Assembly (NCBI GenBank): GCA_963832785.1
Contig: CAWHVF010000005.1
Coordinates: 2,418,001 to 2,482,000 of the forward strand
DNA length: 64,000 nt
Direction: 5' to 3'
Source: CAWBRT01 sp963832785
Lineage (GTDB): Bacteria > Acidobacteriota > Terriglobia > Terriglobales > Acidobacteriaceae
Both the position numbers and the translations under genes were made by a program. Every line of letters starts with the position of its first letter. Position 1 is the stretch's first letter. The notes under the pieces are model-generated. The model had not been told where the DNA came from, searched no databases, and worked only from the letters and a program-made list of their open reading frames with translations. Positions 33,267-43,229 of this stretch are shown piece by piece.

Positions 33267-34052
33267 ATGGGTAAGTCGCTTTTGTATGACAACACGCTGT
33301 GTATCGGCTGCAAGCAGTGCGAGGCGGGCTGCGCGGAGCAGAATCACCTGCCATACGATGAACGTATCGCCGCCGAAGAAGTTACCTCCGACCACAAGTT
33401 CACCGCCGTGGTTGCCAAAGGCGACAAGTACATGCGTCGGTTGTGCATGCATTGCCAGGATCCAGCCTGCGTTTCCGTCTGCCCGGTAGGGGCTTTGCAA
33501 AAGACCGCGGCCGGGCCGGTCGTTTACGAGGAAGCGCGCTGCATGGGATGCCGCTACTGCATGGCCGCCTGCCCGTTCGGCGTGCCCAAGTACGAGTGGT
33601 CGAAGGTGCTCCCCAAGGTGCGGAAGTGCATCATGTGCCCCGACCGGCTGGCGGCCGGCAAGCCGACCGCGTGCGCGGAAGCCTGCCCCACCGGCGCTAC
33701 CAAGTTCGGCGAGCGCGATGAGCTGATTCGCGAAGCCCAGGAGAGAATCCGCGCCAATCCTTCCAAGTACACGCCGCACGTCTTCGGGATAAACGAAGTC
33801 GGTGGAACATCGGTGCTGCTGCTCTCCAGCCTGCCCTTTGAGCAGTGGGGGCTGCGGCTGGCGGAGCTGCCCAAGGACCCGCTGCCGCTTTACACCTACC
33901 GGGTCCTGTCGCGCATTCCGGACTTCGTTCCCCTGGGCGGGGTGGTGCTGGGCGGCATCTGGTGGATCACCCATCGGCGCGACGAGGTGGCCGAAGCCGA
34001 GGCGCGTGAACGCGAGGAAAAGGAAGCGCGGCGGCGGGGAGGCGCGCAATGA
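33267..34052 (+). CDS. hybA: HybA/NrfC-like 4Fe-4S ferredoxin subunit with C-terminal membrane anchor
   Basis: This 261-residue electron-transfer protein has sixteen cysteines in four cluster motifs: C12/15/18/22, C60/63/68/72, C92/95/98/102 and C121/124/136/140, the pattern of four [4Fe-4S] clusters in HybA/DmsB/NrfC proteins. A hydrophobic segment (FVPLGGVVLGGIWWI) near residue 230 anchors the C-terminus and is followed by a charged tail. No Tat or Sec signal precedes the first cluster, so the clusters may face the cytoplasm, unlike E. coli HybA. It overlaps the HybB-like gene by ATGA. No hydrogenase or molybdoenzyme catalytic subunit is adjacent. Confidence 0.88.
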   Translation: MGKSLLYDNTLCIGCKQCEAGCAEQNHLPYDERIAAEEVTSDHKFTAVVAKGDKYMRRLCMHCQDPACVSVCPVGALQKTAAGPVVYEEARCMGCRYCMAACPFGVPKYEWSKVLPKVRKCIMCPDRLAAGKPTACAEACPTGATKFGERDELIREAQERIRANPSKYTPHVFGINEVGGTSVLLLSSLPFEQWGLRLAELPKDPLPLYTYRVLSRIPDFVPLGGVVLGGIWWITHRRDEVAEAEAREREEKEARRRGGAQ

Positions 34053-35230
34053 GATTCAGGTTCACCTTCTGGAAGCTGGTTTTCGCCGTCATCATGGTGC
34101 TGGGCGGCTATGCCACGGTCATTCGCTTCACCCAGGGCCTGGGCGCCTCCACCAACATGAACGACCAATATCCCTGGGGGCTGTGGATCGGCTTTGACGT
34201 GCTGTGCGGGGTGATGCTGGCCGCCGGCGGCTTTACCCTGACCGGGGCGGTGCACATCTTCAACGTGAAACGGCTGGAGCCGATCGTGCGCCCGACGGTG
34301 CTGACCGCCTTTGCCGGCTACCTGCTGGTGAGCACGGCGCTGATTTACGATCTGGGGCGTCCCTACCGCATCTGGCATCCGCTGATCATGCGCAATCCCC
34401 ACTCGGTGATGTTCGAAGTGGCCATGTGCGTGATGCTGTACACCACGGTGCTGGCGCTGGAGTTTTCCCCCATCGTGCTGGAGCGTTTTCACCTGCACAA
34501 GCCGCTGAAGTTCGTCAAGGCGGCGCTGGTTCCGCTGGTCATCCTGGGGTGTATTCTTTCCACGTTGCACCAGTCGTCGCTGGGGACGATGTATCTGATC
34601 ATGCCGGAGAAGCTGCACCCATTCTGGTACAGCCCGCTGCTGCCGGTCTTCTTCTTTATCTCCGCGATCGCGGTGGGGCTGGCCATGACCATCTACGAGT
34701 CGTCGCTCAGCTCGCGGGTGTTTGGCCGGCAACTGGAGCTGCCCATCCTGCAGGAGCTGGGACGGATTCTGCTGGTGGTGCTTTGGGTTTATGCTGTTCT
34801 GCGCTTTGAAGACTTGCTGCACCGCGGCGTGCTGGCGCAGGTGATCGTTCCCCAATACGAAACCTTTTACTTCTGGCTGGAAAACCTGCTGGCCGTAATC
34901 GTTCCGCTGGTTCTGCTCTCGATGCGCAAGGTCAGGACTTCTCCCCTGGGGCTGTACGTGAGCGCGGTGGCGGTGGTGCTGGGCTTCATCACCAACCGGC
35001 TGAATGTCAGCATTACCGGGCTGGAGCACTGGGCCGGACGCCATTACCTGCCGAGCTGGCTGGAGTTTTCGGTGACGGCCGCCATGGTGGCCGGCGGCTT
35101 CGCCCTGTTCGGGCTGGCCGTCGAACACCTGCCGATCTTCGAGGATGAGCGCAAGCACAAAGCTGTAGAGTCGGCCGCCCCGGACGCCGTCATAGGCTCT
35201 GCGGAGGTGGTCACCAATGCCGGAGATTGA
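34049..35230 (+). CDS. hybB: HybB/NrfD-family integral membrane quinone-interacting subunit
   Basis: This 393-residue polytopic protein has about nine or ten hydrophobic segments. It opens FTFWKLVFAVIMVLGGYATVIRF and carries the HybB-type stretches YPWGLWIGFDVLCGVMLAAGG and ILSTLHQSSLGTMYLI. NrfD-type proteins exchange electrons between quinone and the partner ferredoxin. It overlaps the upstream ferredoxin gene and its 3' end overlaps the sensor kinase start by 14 nt, so all three are co-translated. With no catalytic subunit nearby, its electron donor or acceptor is unknown. Confidence 0.9.
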   Translation: MRFRFTFWKLVFAVIMVLGGYATVIRFTQGLGASTNMNDQYPWGLWIGFDVLCGVMLAAGGFTLTGAVHIFNVKRLEPIVRPTVLTAFAGYLLVSTALIYDLGRPYRIWHPLIMRNPHSVMFEVAMCVMLYTTVLALEFSPIVLERFHLHKPLKFVKAALVPLVILGCILSTLHQSSLGTMYLIMPEKLHPFWYSPLLPVFFFISAIAVGLAMTIYESSLSSRVFGRQLELPILQELGRILLVVLWVYAVLRFEDLLHRGVLAQVIVPQYETFYFWLENLLAVIVPLVLLSMRKVRTSPLGLYVSAVAVVLGFITNRLNVSITGLEHWAGRHYLPSWLEFSVTAAMVAGGFALFGLAVEHLPIFEDERKHKAVESAAPDAVIGSAEVVTNAGD

Positions 35231-36938
35231 TCCCAAGTCGGGCGGCGAAGGCACGGAATGGAAGCGCGAGGCCTTCGCCGAAACGGAGGCCCATCCGGAC
35301 CGGCACGGCCCGTGGCCGGCGGTGCGTCATCTCAGCACCAAGCTGATTCTGCTGCTGATGCCGGCCCTGGTGATTACCTTCGGGCTGCTGGGATTCCTGA
35401 ACATCAGCCTGCATCGCCATCATCTGGAGGGAGCCACGCTGGCCAGCGCCGAACGCCTGAACGACGTCATAAAGCGCAGCACCACCTATTACATGCTGGG
35501 CAACGACCGCGAGTCGCTGCACCGCACCATCAATACCTTCGCGGAAGAGCGGGGAGTGGTGCGCATCCGCGTGATCAACCCGCAAGGGATGATCAGCTTC
35601 TCGACCTCGGGCGAGACCGGACAGTTGGTCGACAAGCGCGCCGAGCAGTGTTATGCCTGCCATCGCGAGTCGCAGCCGCTCTCCCGGCTGAACCAGACCG
35701 AGCGTTACCGCTTTTACCGGGCGGGCGGGCAGCGCGTGGTAGCCATCATCACGCCCATCGAAAACCAGCCCGCCTGCAGCAACGCCGCCTGCCATGCCCA
35801 CCCCGCCAACCAGAAGGTGCTGGGAGTGCTGGACACGCACCTTTCCCTGGCTGAGGCCGATGCCAATGTGCACGAGGGCACCATCAAGATGCTGTGGTAC
35901 ACCGCCGGGGCGGCCCTGATCATCATGGTGGTGAGCTGGATATTCGTCTGGCGCATGGTGCGCATTCCGCTGCGGCGGGTGGAATCGGCGACGCAGAAGC
36001 TGATGGCGGGAGAGCTGGGCTACCAGACCTGCGTCGCCTCCAACGACGAGGCCGGCAGCCTGGCGCGCTCTTTTAACCAGATGAGCTTGGAGTTGCGGCA
36101 GGCGCGCGAGGAGGTCACCTCCTGGGCGCGCACCCTGGAAGAACGGGTGGCGGAGAAGACCCGCGAGCTGCGTCGCGCGCATGAGCAGATGATCCGGGTG
36201 GAGAAGATGGTGGCCATCGGCAAGATGGCCGCCGTGGTGGCGCACGAGGTCAACAATCCCCTGGCCGGCATCCTGACCTACGCCAAGCTGATAAAGAAAT
36301 GGGTGAAGCGCGGCCTGGTCGACGAGGCGCAGAAGCAGGAGGCAGGCGAGTGCCTGGACCTGATCGCCAGCGAAAGCCGCCGCTGTGGCGAGCTGGTGAA
36401 GAACCTGCTGGCCTTTTCGCGCACCGCGCCCATGAACCTGGAGAAGCACAACGTCAACGAGATCATCTCGCGCTGCGTGCGCCTCATTGAGCACAAGGCC
36501 GGGCTCGGCGGCATACAGCTCCAGGTGGATGCCGACCCGGCGCTCCCGGTGATCTATTGCGACGCCGCCCAAATAGAACAGGTGCTGCTGGCGCTGACCA
36601 TGAACGCCATCGACGCCATGCCCAAAGGCGGCAATCTCTGGATCAGCAGCCGCCCGCTGCCCGACGACGAAATTGAGCTGCAGGTGCGTGACGATGGCGT
36701 GGGCATTCCTCCCGACCTGCTGCCCAAGCTGTTCGAGCCCTTCCTGACTACCAAGGAGGTGGGCAAAGGAGTGGGACTCGGGCTGGCCGTCAGCAAGGGA
36801 ATTGTCGAGCGCCACGGCGGACGGATCGAGTTGCAATCCCAGGTGGGAGTCGGGACCACGTTCCGCGTGATTCTTCCGCTGGATGCCCGCGTCTCCCCAG
36901 AGGGCCAGGCTTTAACCAAGACCGCGGCCGGCCAGTAG
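35217..36938 (+). CDS. Membrane sensor histidine kinase with haem-c-binding periplasmic domain
   Basis: This 573-residue kinase has an N-terminal membrane segment (LSTKLILLLMPALVITFGLLGF, about residues 40-60) and a periplasmic domain containing CYACH (C144, a canonical CXXCH haem-c site) and a second CSNAACH (C187, C-x4-CH). These are followed by a second membrane segment (about 225-245), HAMP, coiled coil, a dimerisation domain with phosphoacceptor His in VVAHEVNNPLAGI (H343), and an ATPase domain with N box MNAIDAM and G boxes DDGVGIPP and GVGLGLAV. It is translationally coupled to hybB and followed by a response regulator gene, its likely partner. A redox signal through covalent haem is inferred. 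Confidence 0.92.
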   Translation: MPEIDPKSGGEGTEWKREAFAETEAHPDRHGPWPAVRHLSTKLILLLMPALVITFGLLGFLNISLHRHHLEGATLASAERLNDVIKRSTTYYMLGNDRESLHRTINTFAEERGVVRIRVINPQGMISFSTSGETGQLVDKRAEQCYACHRESQPLSRLNQTERYRFYRAGGQRVVAIITPIENQPACSNAACHAHPANQKVLGVLDTHLSLAEADANVHEGTIKMLWYTAGAALIIMVVSWIFVWRMVRIPLRRVESATQKLMAGELGYQTCVASNDEAGSLARSFNQMSLELRQAREEVTSWARTLEERVAEKTRELRRAHEQMIRVEKMVAIGKMAAVVAHEVNNPLAGILTYAKLIKKWVKRGLVDEAQKQEAGECLDLIASESRRCGELVKNLLAFSRTAPMNLEKHNVNEIISRCVRLIEHKAGLGGIQLQVDADPALPVIYCDAAQIEQVLLALTMNAIDAMPKGGNLWISSRPLPDDEIELQVRDDGVGIPPDLLPKLFEPFLTTKEVGKGVGLGLAVSKGIVERHGGRIELQSQVGVGTTFRVILPLDARVSPEGQALTKTAAGQ

Positions 36939-36994
36939 CGGCCAAGGTGGCGCTGAGCGCGGCGCCGGACAACAAGAGCGAAGAGGAAGTGCCA

Positions 36995-38409
<1,415 letters not shown>

Positions 38410-38413
<4 letters not shown>

Positions 38414-38940
38414 AGTTCCTGCAACTGGTTCCAATCGGGACGCCGGAATTCGAACTGCTCGACTGGCTGCGCCGGGAACTGAGCGAGGGCTTCCGCATAC
38501 CCTGCGGAATCGAGCCGCCGCTGGACCCGGCCTTCGCTTACCATTCCGAACGCGGGCAACATCACTCCAGCGAACTGCTCTCCGCCTTGCAGCAGCGATA
38601 TGTTAGGCGCCGGAGCTGGCGCCTGCTGGGCGTCACCGAAGTTGACCTCTATATCCCCATTCTGACCTTCGTATTCGGCGAGGCCCAGATGGGAGGCCCT
38701 TGCTCGGTGGTTTCCTACCACCGCTTGCGGCAGGAGTATTACGGCCTACCCGCCGACCGCGACCTGCTGGCGCGCCGCTTGCTGACCGAATCGATGCATG
38801 AGCTGGGCCACACCCTTCAACTCACTCACTGCCAGGACTACGAGTGCGTCATGGCCTCGTCCCACGCCGTGGAATGGATCGACCTGAAAGGCTGGACCTT
38901 CTGCCGCGCCTGTGCCGCCAAGGCACAGGAAAATTACTGA
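38410..38940 (+). CDS. Archaemetzincin-family zinc metalloprotease
   Basis: This 176-residue protein shows the archaemetzincin signature: zinc-binding HELGH at H130, third ligand His and then Cys in LTHC, followed by DYECVM and a C-terminal FCRAC, giving the structural second zinc site (C-x4-C with C-x2-C). The usual Gly between the second and third histidines (HExxHxxGxxH) is Gln here (HELGHTLQLTH). No signal peptide is visible, so it is probably cytoplasmic. It is coupled to the NtrC-type regulator by ATGA overlap, an unusual partner. Substrates of bacterial archaemetzincins are unknown. Confidence 0.88.
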
Positions 38941-39068
38941 CCGTCTGCTGGTTCTCCGTTAGCGGAAAAGTAGTCCGTCTCCTTCAGCGCCAAGCGTCCC
39001 TCGCCCGTGCCCACGAATTCATCCCAAAGATAAAATGGCCGGCATGATGGCGCGGCGCCGAAGAACTT

Positions 39069-41645
39069 TCAGATTTTCAGCTCCACCACGGTTGCTCCCG
39101 CGCCGCCTTCCTGCTGCGGCGGCTCGCTGATGGAAGCCACCTGGGGATGGTTCTGCAAATATTGGCGCAGGGCGCGGCGCAGGATGCCCATGCCCGAACC
39201 ATGCACCACGCGCACGCGCTGCAGTCCGGCCAGAAAGGCGCGATCGAGAAATTTCTCCAGCGCGCGGGTGGCGTCGTCCACGTTCTGGCCGATGACGTTA
39301 AGCTCCGACGCCGCGGCCTCGTCTTCGTCGCGCAGGCTGACGCTGATGCCCTTCTGCCGCGCCGCCGCCACCGGGTTGCTGGCCGCGCGGGCCAGCACCT
39401 CGGCCACATCGTCCAGCGGGATGCGCATCTTCATGGGGCCGACTTGCACCTCAATGGCATCGTCGGCCAGCTTGCGCGTGACCTTGCCGGTGCGGCCCAG
39501 GGATTTCAGCCGCACAGTGTCTCCCTCGCTGACCTGCTGCACGCGATGCGGCTGCGCGTTGGGATCGTCGCGGTCGGCGCCGCTGGCGTGCGCCACCACC
39601 GCCTGGTTGAACTGCTCGCGAAACTCGCGCCGCGCCTTAGCAATGCGCCGCTCGGCCTCGCGGCTCAGCTTCATCGACTCCGCCCTGTCCTGCACGGCGT
39701 TGACCGCCTCGCGGGCATGGTACTCAAAGTCGTGCAGCAGGCTCTCCAGCTTGCGCTCCAGTTGGCGAACCTTCTCGCGCTGCTCTTTCAGGCCCTCGCG
39801 CTCCAGGCGGCGGCGCTCTTCGGCCAGTTCCTGCTCGCGCGCGGCCAGGCCGGCGCGCTCGGCGTCAAGCTGGCGCAGCTCGCGGTGCAGCCGGTCAAGA
39901 AAGCGTGAGACATCCTGGACTTGGCTGCCGATGCGCGCCCGCGCCGCGGCAACAATCTCCGGGTTCAACCCCAGCCGCCGGGCGATGTTGATGCCCGCCG
40001 AAGCCCCCGGCACGCCCACGCGCAATTCAAAGGTGGGCGCCAGCGTATGCTCGTCGAAGCCGACGGCGCCGTTGAGCACCCCCGGCGTGTTTTCGGCGTA
40101 GACCTTGAGCGAGGTGTGATGGGTGGAGACGATGCAGACCGGTCCCTGGCCGAGGTCCGGACGGCGGAAGTAGTCGGCGATGGCCACGGCCAGGGCGGCG
40201 CCCTCCTCGGGATCGGTGGCCGAGCCCAGCTCGTCGAGCAGCACCAGCGAGTCGGGCGTCGCTGTGTGCGAGATGAAGTCGATGTTGGTGACGTGCGCGG
40301 AAAAGGTCGACAGGTTCTGCTCGATCGACTGGTAATCGCCGATATCGGCCAGCACGGCGTCAAAAACGGGAAACTCGGCGCGCTCGGCGGGCACGGGAAT
40401 TCCCGACTGCGCCATCAGGGCGAGCAGGCCGATGGTCTTCAGCGCCACCGTCTTTCCGCCGGTGTTGGGGCCGCTGATCACCAGTTGGCGGTGCCCGCGG
40501 TCGAGCTCCAGCGAGATGGGAACAATGGGCCGCGACTTGGCGCGCAGGGTGCGCTCCAGCAGCGGATGGCGCGCGCGTCGCAGAATGAAGACATCCTCGC
40601 CCGAGTCGCCGGAAGGCCCAGCCGTCTCTGGCTGTGTACCAGCCGCTACGGGCGATGTAGGCCCATCCGCCCTCGGCTGGGCAACCAGCTCTTCCCTTTC
40701 TGCGGCAGAAGCAACGATTGAGCCAGCCTCGGCCGCCAGAAACCGCACCGGGACGCACTCGTAGTCTTCGGCAAAGCGGGCCTTGGCGAACTGCAGTTCG
40801 ATCTCGGCGACGGTTTCCGCGCCGCCGGCGATGGCGTAACTCTCCTCGCCGATGCGGGCGGTCATCTCGCGCAGAATGCGCTGGATCTCGGCCTGCTCTT
40901 CCTCCAGCAGGCGAACCAGTTCGTTGTTCTGCTCGATGGTCTCCAGCGGTTCGACAAAGACGGTCTGTCCGCTGGAGCTGGCGCCATGCACCACTCCCTG
41001 CACCCGGCGCTTGTGCTCGGATTTGACGGGAATGACGAAGCGCTCGCCGCGGATGGTGATCAGCTCTTCCTGCAGCAGGCCGCCTTCGCCCAGCCTCCGC
41101 AAGTAGCCCCGCAGCGACTCCTGTATGAGCCGGCGCTGGCGCTCGATTTCGCGCCGTATGCCGCCCAGGGCGGCCGAAGCGCGATCGTCGAGCGTGCTGT
41201 CGGGCAGCAGCTTGCCGCGGAAAAAACGCAACAACGGCGTGAAATCGGCGATCTGCGAGGAAAGCTCTTCAATGCCCGGCCAGGCCCCTTTGAGGGCAGT
41301 CGGGGGATGCAGCACGATTTCGCGCCACTCGGCCACGCGATCCACCAGGGTGAGCAGGCCGCGCAGCTCCGAGACCTCCAGCATGGCTCCCTGGATGCGC
41401 GATTTTTCCAGCGCCTTGCGGGGATCGCTGAGCCCGGCGAAGTCGAAACGCCGGCCGCTGCGAATATACTGGCGAATCTCCGAGGTAAGCTGCTGCTGGC
41501 GCTCGATCCAGCCGCGGTCGGCGGTGGCGGCCAGCGCCTCTATGCGCGCCTGCCCGAGCTCCGACTGGCCGTAGCCGCGCAGCAACTCGCGAAGCCGGTC
41601 GAACTCTAGAACCAGACTGCTGTTGTGGAGCAAGGGCGTGGGCAT
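39069..41645 (-). CDS. mutS2: MutS2 ATPase/endonuclease with C-terminal Smr domain
   Basis: This 858-residue MutS2 acts in suppression of homologous recombination or in ribosome rescue. It has the N-terminal core LVLEFDRLRELLRGYGQSELG, Walker A ISGPNTGGKTVALKT (about residue 392), Walker B LVLLDELGSATDPEEG, a long coiled coil (about 520-630) and a C-terminal Smr nuclease domain (from about 780, LNVIGQNVDDATRALE) with VVHGSGMGILRRALR. An extra 25-residue Pro/Ala/Gly-rich segment at about residues 320-343 (DNA 40616-40682) is encoded by a nested palindromic sequence and looks like an in-frame insertion. It converges with the archaemetzincin gene. Confidence 0.94.
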   Translation of the reverse strand: MPTPLLHNSSLVLEFDRLRELLRGYGQSELGQARIEALAATADRGWIERQQQLTSEIRQYIRSGRRFDFAGLSDPRKALEKSRIQGAMLEVSELRGLLTLVDRVAEWREIVLHPPTALKGAWPGIEELSSQIADFTPLLRFFRGKLLPDSTLDDRASAALGGIRREIERQRRLIQESLRGYLRRLGEGGLLQEELITIRGERFVIPVKSEHKRRVQGVVHGASSSGQTVFVEPLETIEQNNELVRLLEEEQAEIQRILREMTARIGEESYAIAGGAETVAEIELQFAKARFAEDYECVPVRFLAAEAGSIVASAAEREELVAQPRADGPTSPVAAGTQPETAGPSGDSGEDVFILRRARHPLLERTLRAKSRPIVPISLELDRGHRQLVISGPNTGGKTVALKTIGLLALMAQSGIPVPAERAEFPVFDAVLADIGDYQSIEQNLSTFSAHVTNIDFISHTATPDSLVLLDELGSATDPEEGAALAVAIADYFRRPDLGQGPVCIVSTHHTSLKVYAENTPGVLNGAVGFDEHTLAPTFELRVGVPGASAGINIARRLGLNPEIVAAARARIGSQVQDVSRFLDRLHRELRQLDAERAGLAAREQELAEERRRLEREGLKEQREKVRQLERKLESLLHDFEYHAREAVNAVQDRAESMKLSREAERRIAKARREFREQFNQAVVAHASGADRDDPNAQPHRVQQVSEGDTVRLKSLGRTGKVTRKLADDAIEVQVGPMKMRIPLDDVAEVLARAASNPVAAARQKGISVSLRDEDEAAASELNVIGQNVDDATRALEKFLDRAFLAGLQRVRVVHGSGMGILRRALRQYLQNHPQVASISEPPQQEGGAGATVVELKI
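40616..40682. repeat. Nested palindromic insertion inside mutS2
   Basis: GCCCAGCCG (40616-40624) pairs with CGGCTGGGC (40674-40682). Inside lies a second hairpin, GGCTG-TGTAC-CAGCC (40630-40644), and a third imperfect pair. The segment is read in frame as a low-complexity Pro/Ala/Thr/Gly stretch not typical of MutS2, so it probably represents a palindromic element tolerated in a surface loop. Confidence 0.6.
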
Positions 41646-41778
41646 CTCTGTTTCAGATCAAAATGGCAATTTAAGATTGAACGCGCCGTTCCCAGAATAA
41701 GCCATCTTAAACGTTCGATCTGGAAATCTGAAATGGGAACCGCAGTAGGAGTGGTGCAGTTCGGATTTCCACCGGGGG
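41646..41778. repeat. AT-rich imperfect inverted repeat downstream of the proteasome-like gene
   Basis: Sequence near 41650-41680 (TTTCAGATC, TTTAAGATTGAACG) is matched in inverted orientation at 41703-41738 (CATCTTAAACG, GATCTGGAAATCTGAAA). The same TTTCAGAT/ATCTGAAA core occurs in the AT-rich inverted repeats at 58.4, 59.4 and 60.4 kb. It probably acts as a terminator. Confidence 0.5.
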
Positions 41779-42564
41779 TTAATTCTGTTGGGCGGCTGGT
41801 GGCGGGGTGGGCGGCTCTTCTGCCTGCTCATGCCTATATGAACTCAGGTGTTCTTCGGCTTCGGAAACAAGCTGCCGATGCTCTTGGAGTTCAGCTTCTT
41901 CGAATTCCTCGATCACTGGTACGCCACGCTCATCGAGCCTCAGGGTCATCAACTGGATAGGATCGGCTACCCCGCCAGGATTGGTCTTAATTGCATGTAT
42001 TAGGCTCCACATCGTAGCGAAAATTCCTTCTGAAACAGCTGGTGCATGATCCCGCCAAAATACACGCCGAATAAAGGCCAAGAATGGATCAGCTAGGTTC
42101 TGACCACTGCCTATTGCCACAAAGGGAAGATCACTGGTTGCTTCTTCTGGACTACCGGTGTGATCGAATTGATATAAGCGCAGTGTATGATAAACGGGAA
42201 CTGCTAACACTGTAGCCGATAAGGCTGCTGGATTTGCCGCCTGAGGACCGATGAGCCTGGCGGCATTGGTTGCATAGCGGATTTCCTCGTCCAGCATTGG
42301 ACCGATGGCTTGGCGAATCATGTTCATAACTTCAAATGACTCACCGCGGAAACGACGCTGTTCCCAGAGATTATTAATAATTCCGCCAATCCGTTGGCTA
42401 AGACCGCCAGGCCCAGAGACCCCCATTACAGCGGCATTAGCGATTTTGGTCAGCTTCTTGACTGGTTGCAGGATTGTATTCTGGCCAAGAGCGCCAAGCG
42501 TAGCCGCACCATCGGCACCCATAACAATACCGTCGGAGCAGAGGACGCCAATTATAAGAGTCAC
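41779..42564 (-). CDS. Proteasome beta-like Ntn-hydrolase, unassigned subfamily
   Basis: This 261-residue protein reads GTG-ACT at its start, so removal of the initiator Met would expose Thr1, the proteasome nucleophile. Counting from that Thr, IIGVLCSDGIVMGADGAATLG places Asp at position 17 as in 20S beta and HslV; VKKLTKI supplies a candidate Lys33 (offset by two or three residues), and FVAIGSGQNLAD matches the GSG strand near Ser129. The last 50 residues are Glu-rich then Pro-rich (EEPPTPPPAAQQN), unlike HslV or Anbu. The start directly abuts the stop of the upstream Panacea-like gene (TAAGTG). The pair is AT-richer than its surroundings. The fold is well supported; role and partner are unknown. 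Confidence 0.72.
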   Translation of the reverse strand: MTLIIGVLCSDGIVMGADGAATLGALGQNTILQPVKKLTKIANAAVMGVSGPGGLSQRIGGIINNLWEQRRFRGESFEVMNMIRQAIGPMLDEEIRYATNAARLIGPQAANPAALSATVLAVPVYHTLRLYQFDHTGSPEEATSDLPFVAIGSGQNLADPFLAFIRRVFWRDHAPAVSEGIFATMWSLIHAIKTNPGGVADPIQLMTLRLDERGVPVIEEFEEAELQEHRQLVSEAEEHLSSYRHEQAEEPPTPPPAAQQN

Positions 42565-42990
42565 TTAGTATTGGAAAACGCTATTACGGCGATAATCAGG
42601 ATATTTAGCGTAAATCGCTCGTACTAAAGCAGAGAAGCTTTGCCTTCGCGTCCAACCGACAACCTGACTGAGATAAGCAGACGCTCGTGGAGAGAATTCG
42701 TTCTCAATATCACGCACTCGGTGCCGTCCACCATCGGTAATGATGTACTGTGAATACGTTTTGCGTGGTTCGATTGTCAGCAAACCGCGCTCCGCTAACT
42801 GCTTAGCATCAACGTAAATCTCTCTAGAAAACGGACCGTAATTGTGAGGGATGAAGTCGTAGAAATCGGGACCGACCTCCCGACGCATTTCTGCACCAAG
42901 CAGAAAGAGTGACTTCTGAATCTGCACGGGGGATAGACCGTGCTCTTGCGCGTAATGAAGCGCCAACAGAAGCCAATCTTCTCTTTGCAC
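42565..42990 (-). CDS. Panacea/YwgA-like (DUF4065-type) small protein paired with proteasome-like hydrolase
   Basis: This roughly 141-residue protein has the pattern of Panacea/SocA/YwgA proteins: VQIQKSLFLLGAEMRREVG (leading KLQKLLYLL-type helix), then FYDFIPHNYGPFSREIYVDAKQLAERGLL, where YGP(F/Y)S followed by a helix and G-L is the family hallmark, and a TDGGRHRV winged segment. Panacea domains serve as antitoxins or chaperone-adaptor modules in many toxin-antitoxin and phage loci. GTG at 42990 (QREDWLLLAL) is preferred, but the frame is open to TTG 43023 and ATG 43017. It directly precedes and abuts the proteasome-like gene. The family assignment is from pattern and moderately sure. Confidence 0.65.
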   Translation of the reverse strand: MQREDWLLLALHYAQEHGLSPVQIQKSLFLLGAEMRREVGPDFYDFIPHNYGPFSREIYVDAKQLAERGLLTIEPRKTYSQYIITDGGRHRVRDIENEFSPRASAYLSQVVGWTRRQSFSALVRAIYAKYPDYRRNSVFQY

Positions 42991-43229
42991 ACTCTGAGTG
43001 TAACATTTCTGGGGCATATACAAGAGAATTGATACCTAATGTTTTCAGTGACTTAGTTGAGTCATGGGCATCTCGACCCATGTCCCGCTCTGACGTGGGG
43101 CTAATTTTCCAGGCTAGCGCGAACAGCACGGCACGGAACCTGAGGCGCCCTTCAAACTACCCATACCACCCATACCTACTACCGCGCCGTTTTGGCGAGC
43201 TAGCCGCTTTGCGATAGACTTTTCTTGTT

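Noticed and set aside
33267..35230. Functional uptake hydrogenase
   Set aside because: HybA- and HybB-like genes are present but neither the large nor small NiFe subunit is encoded in the window.
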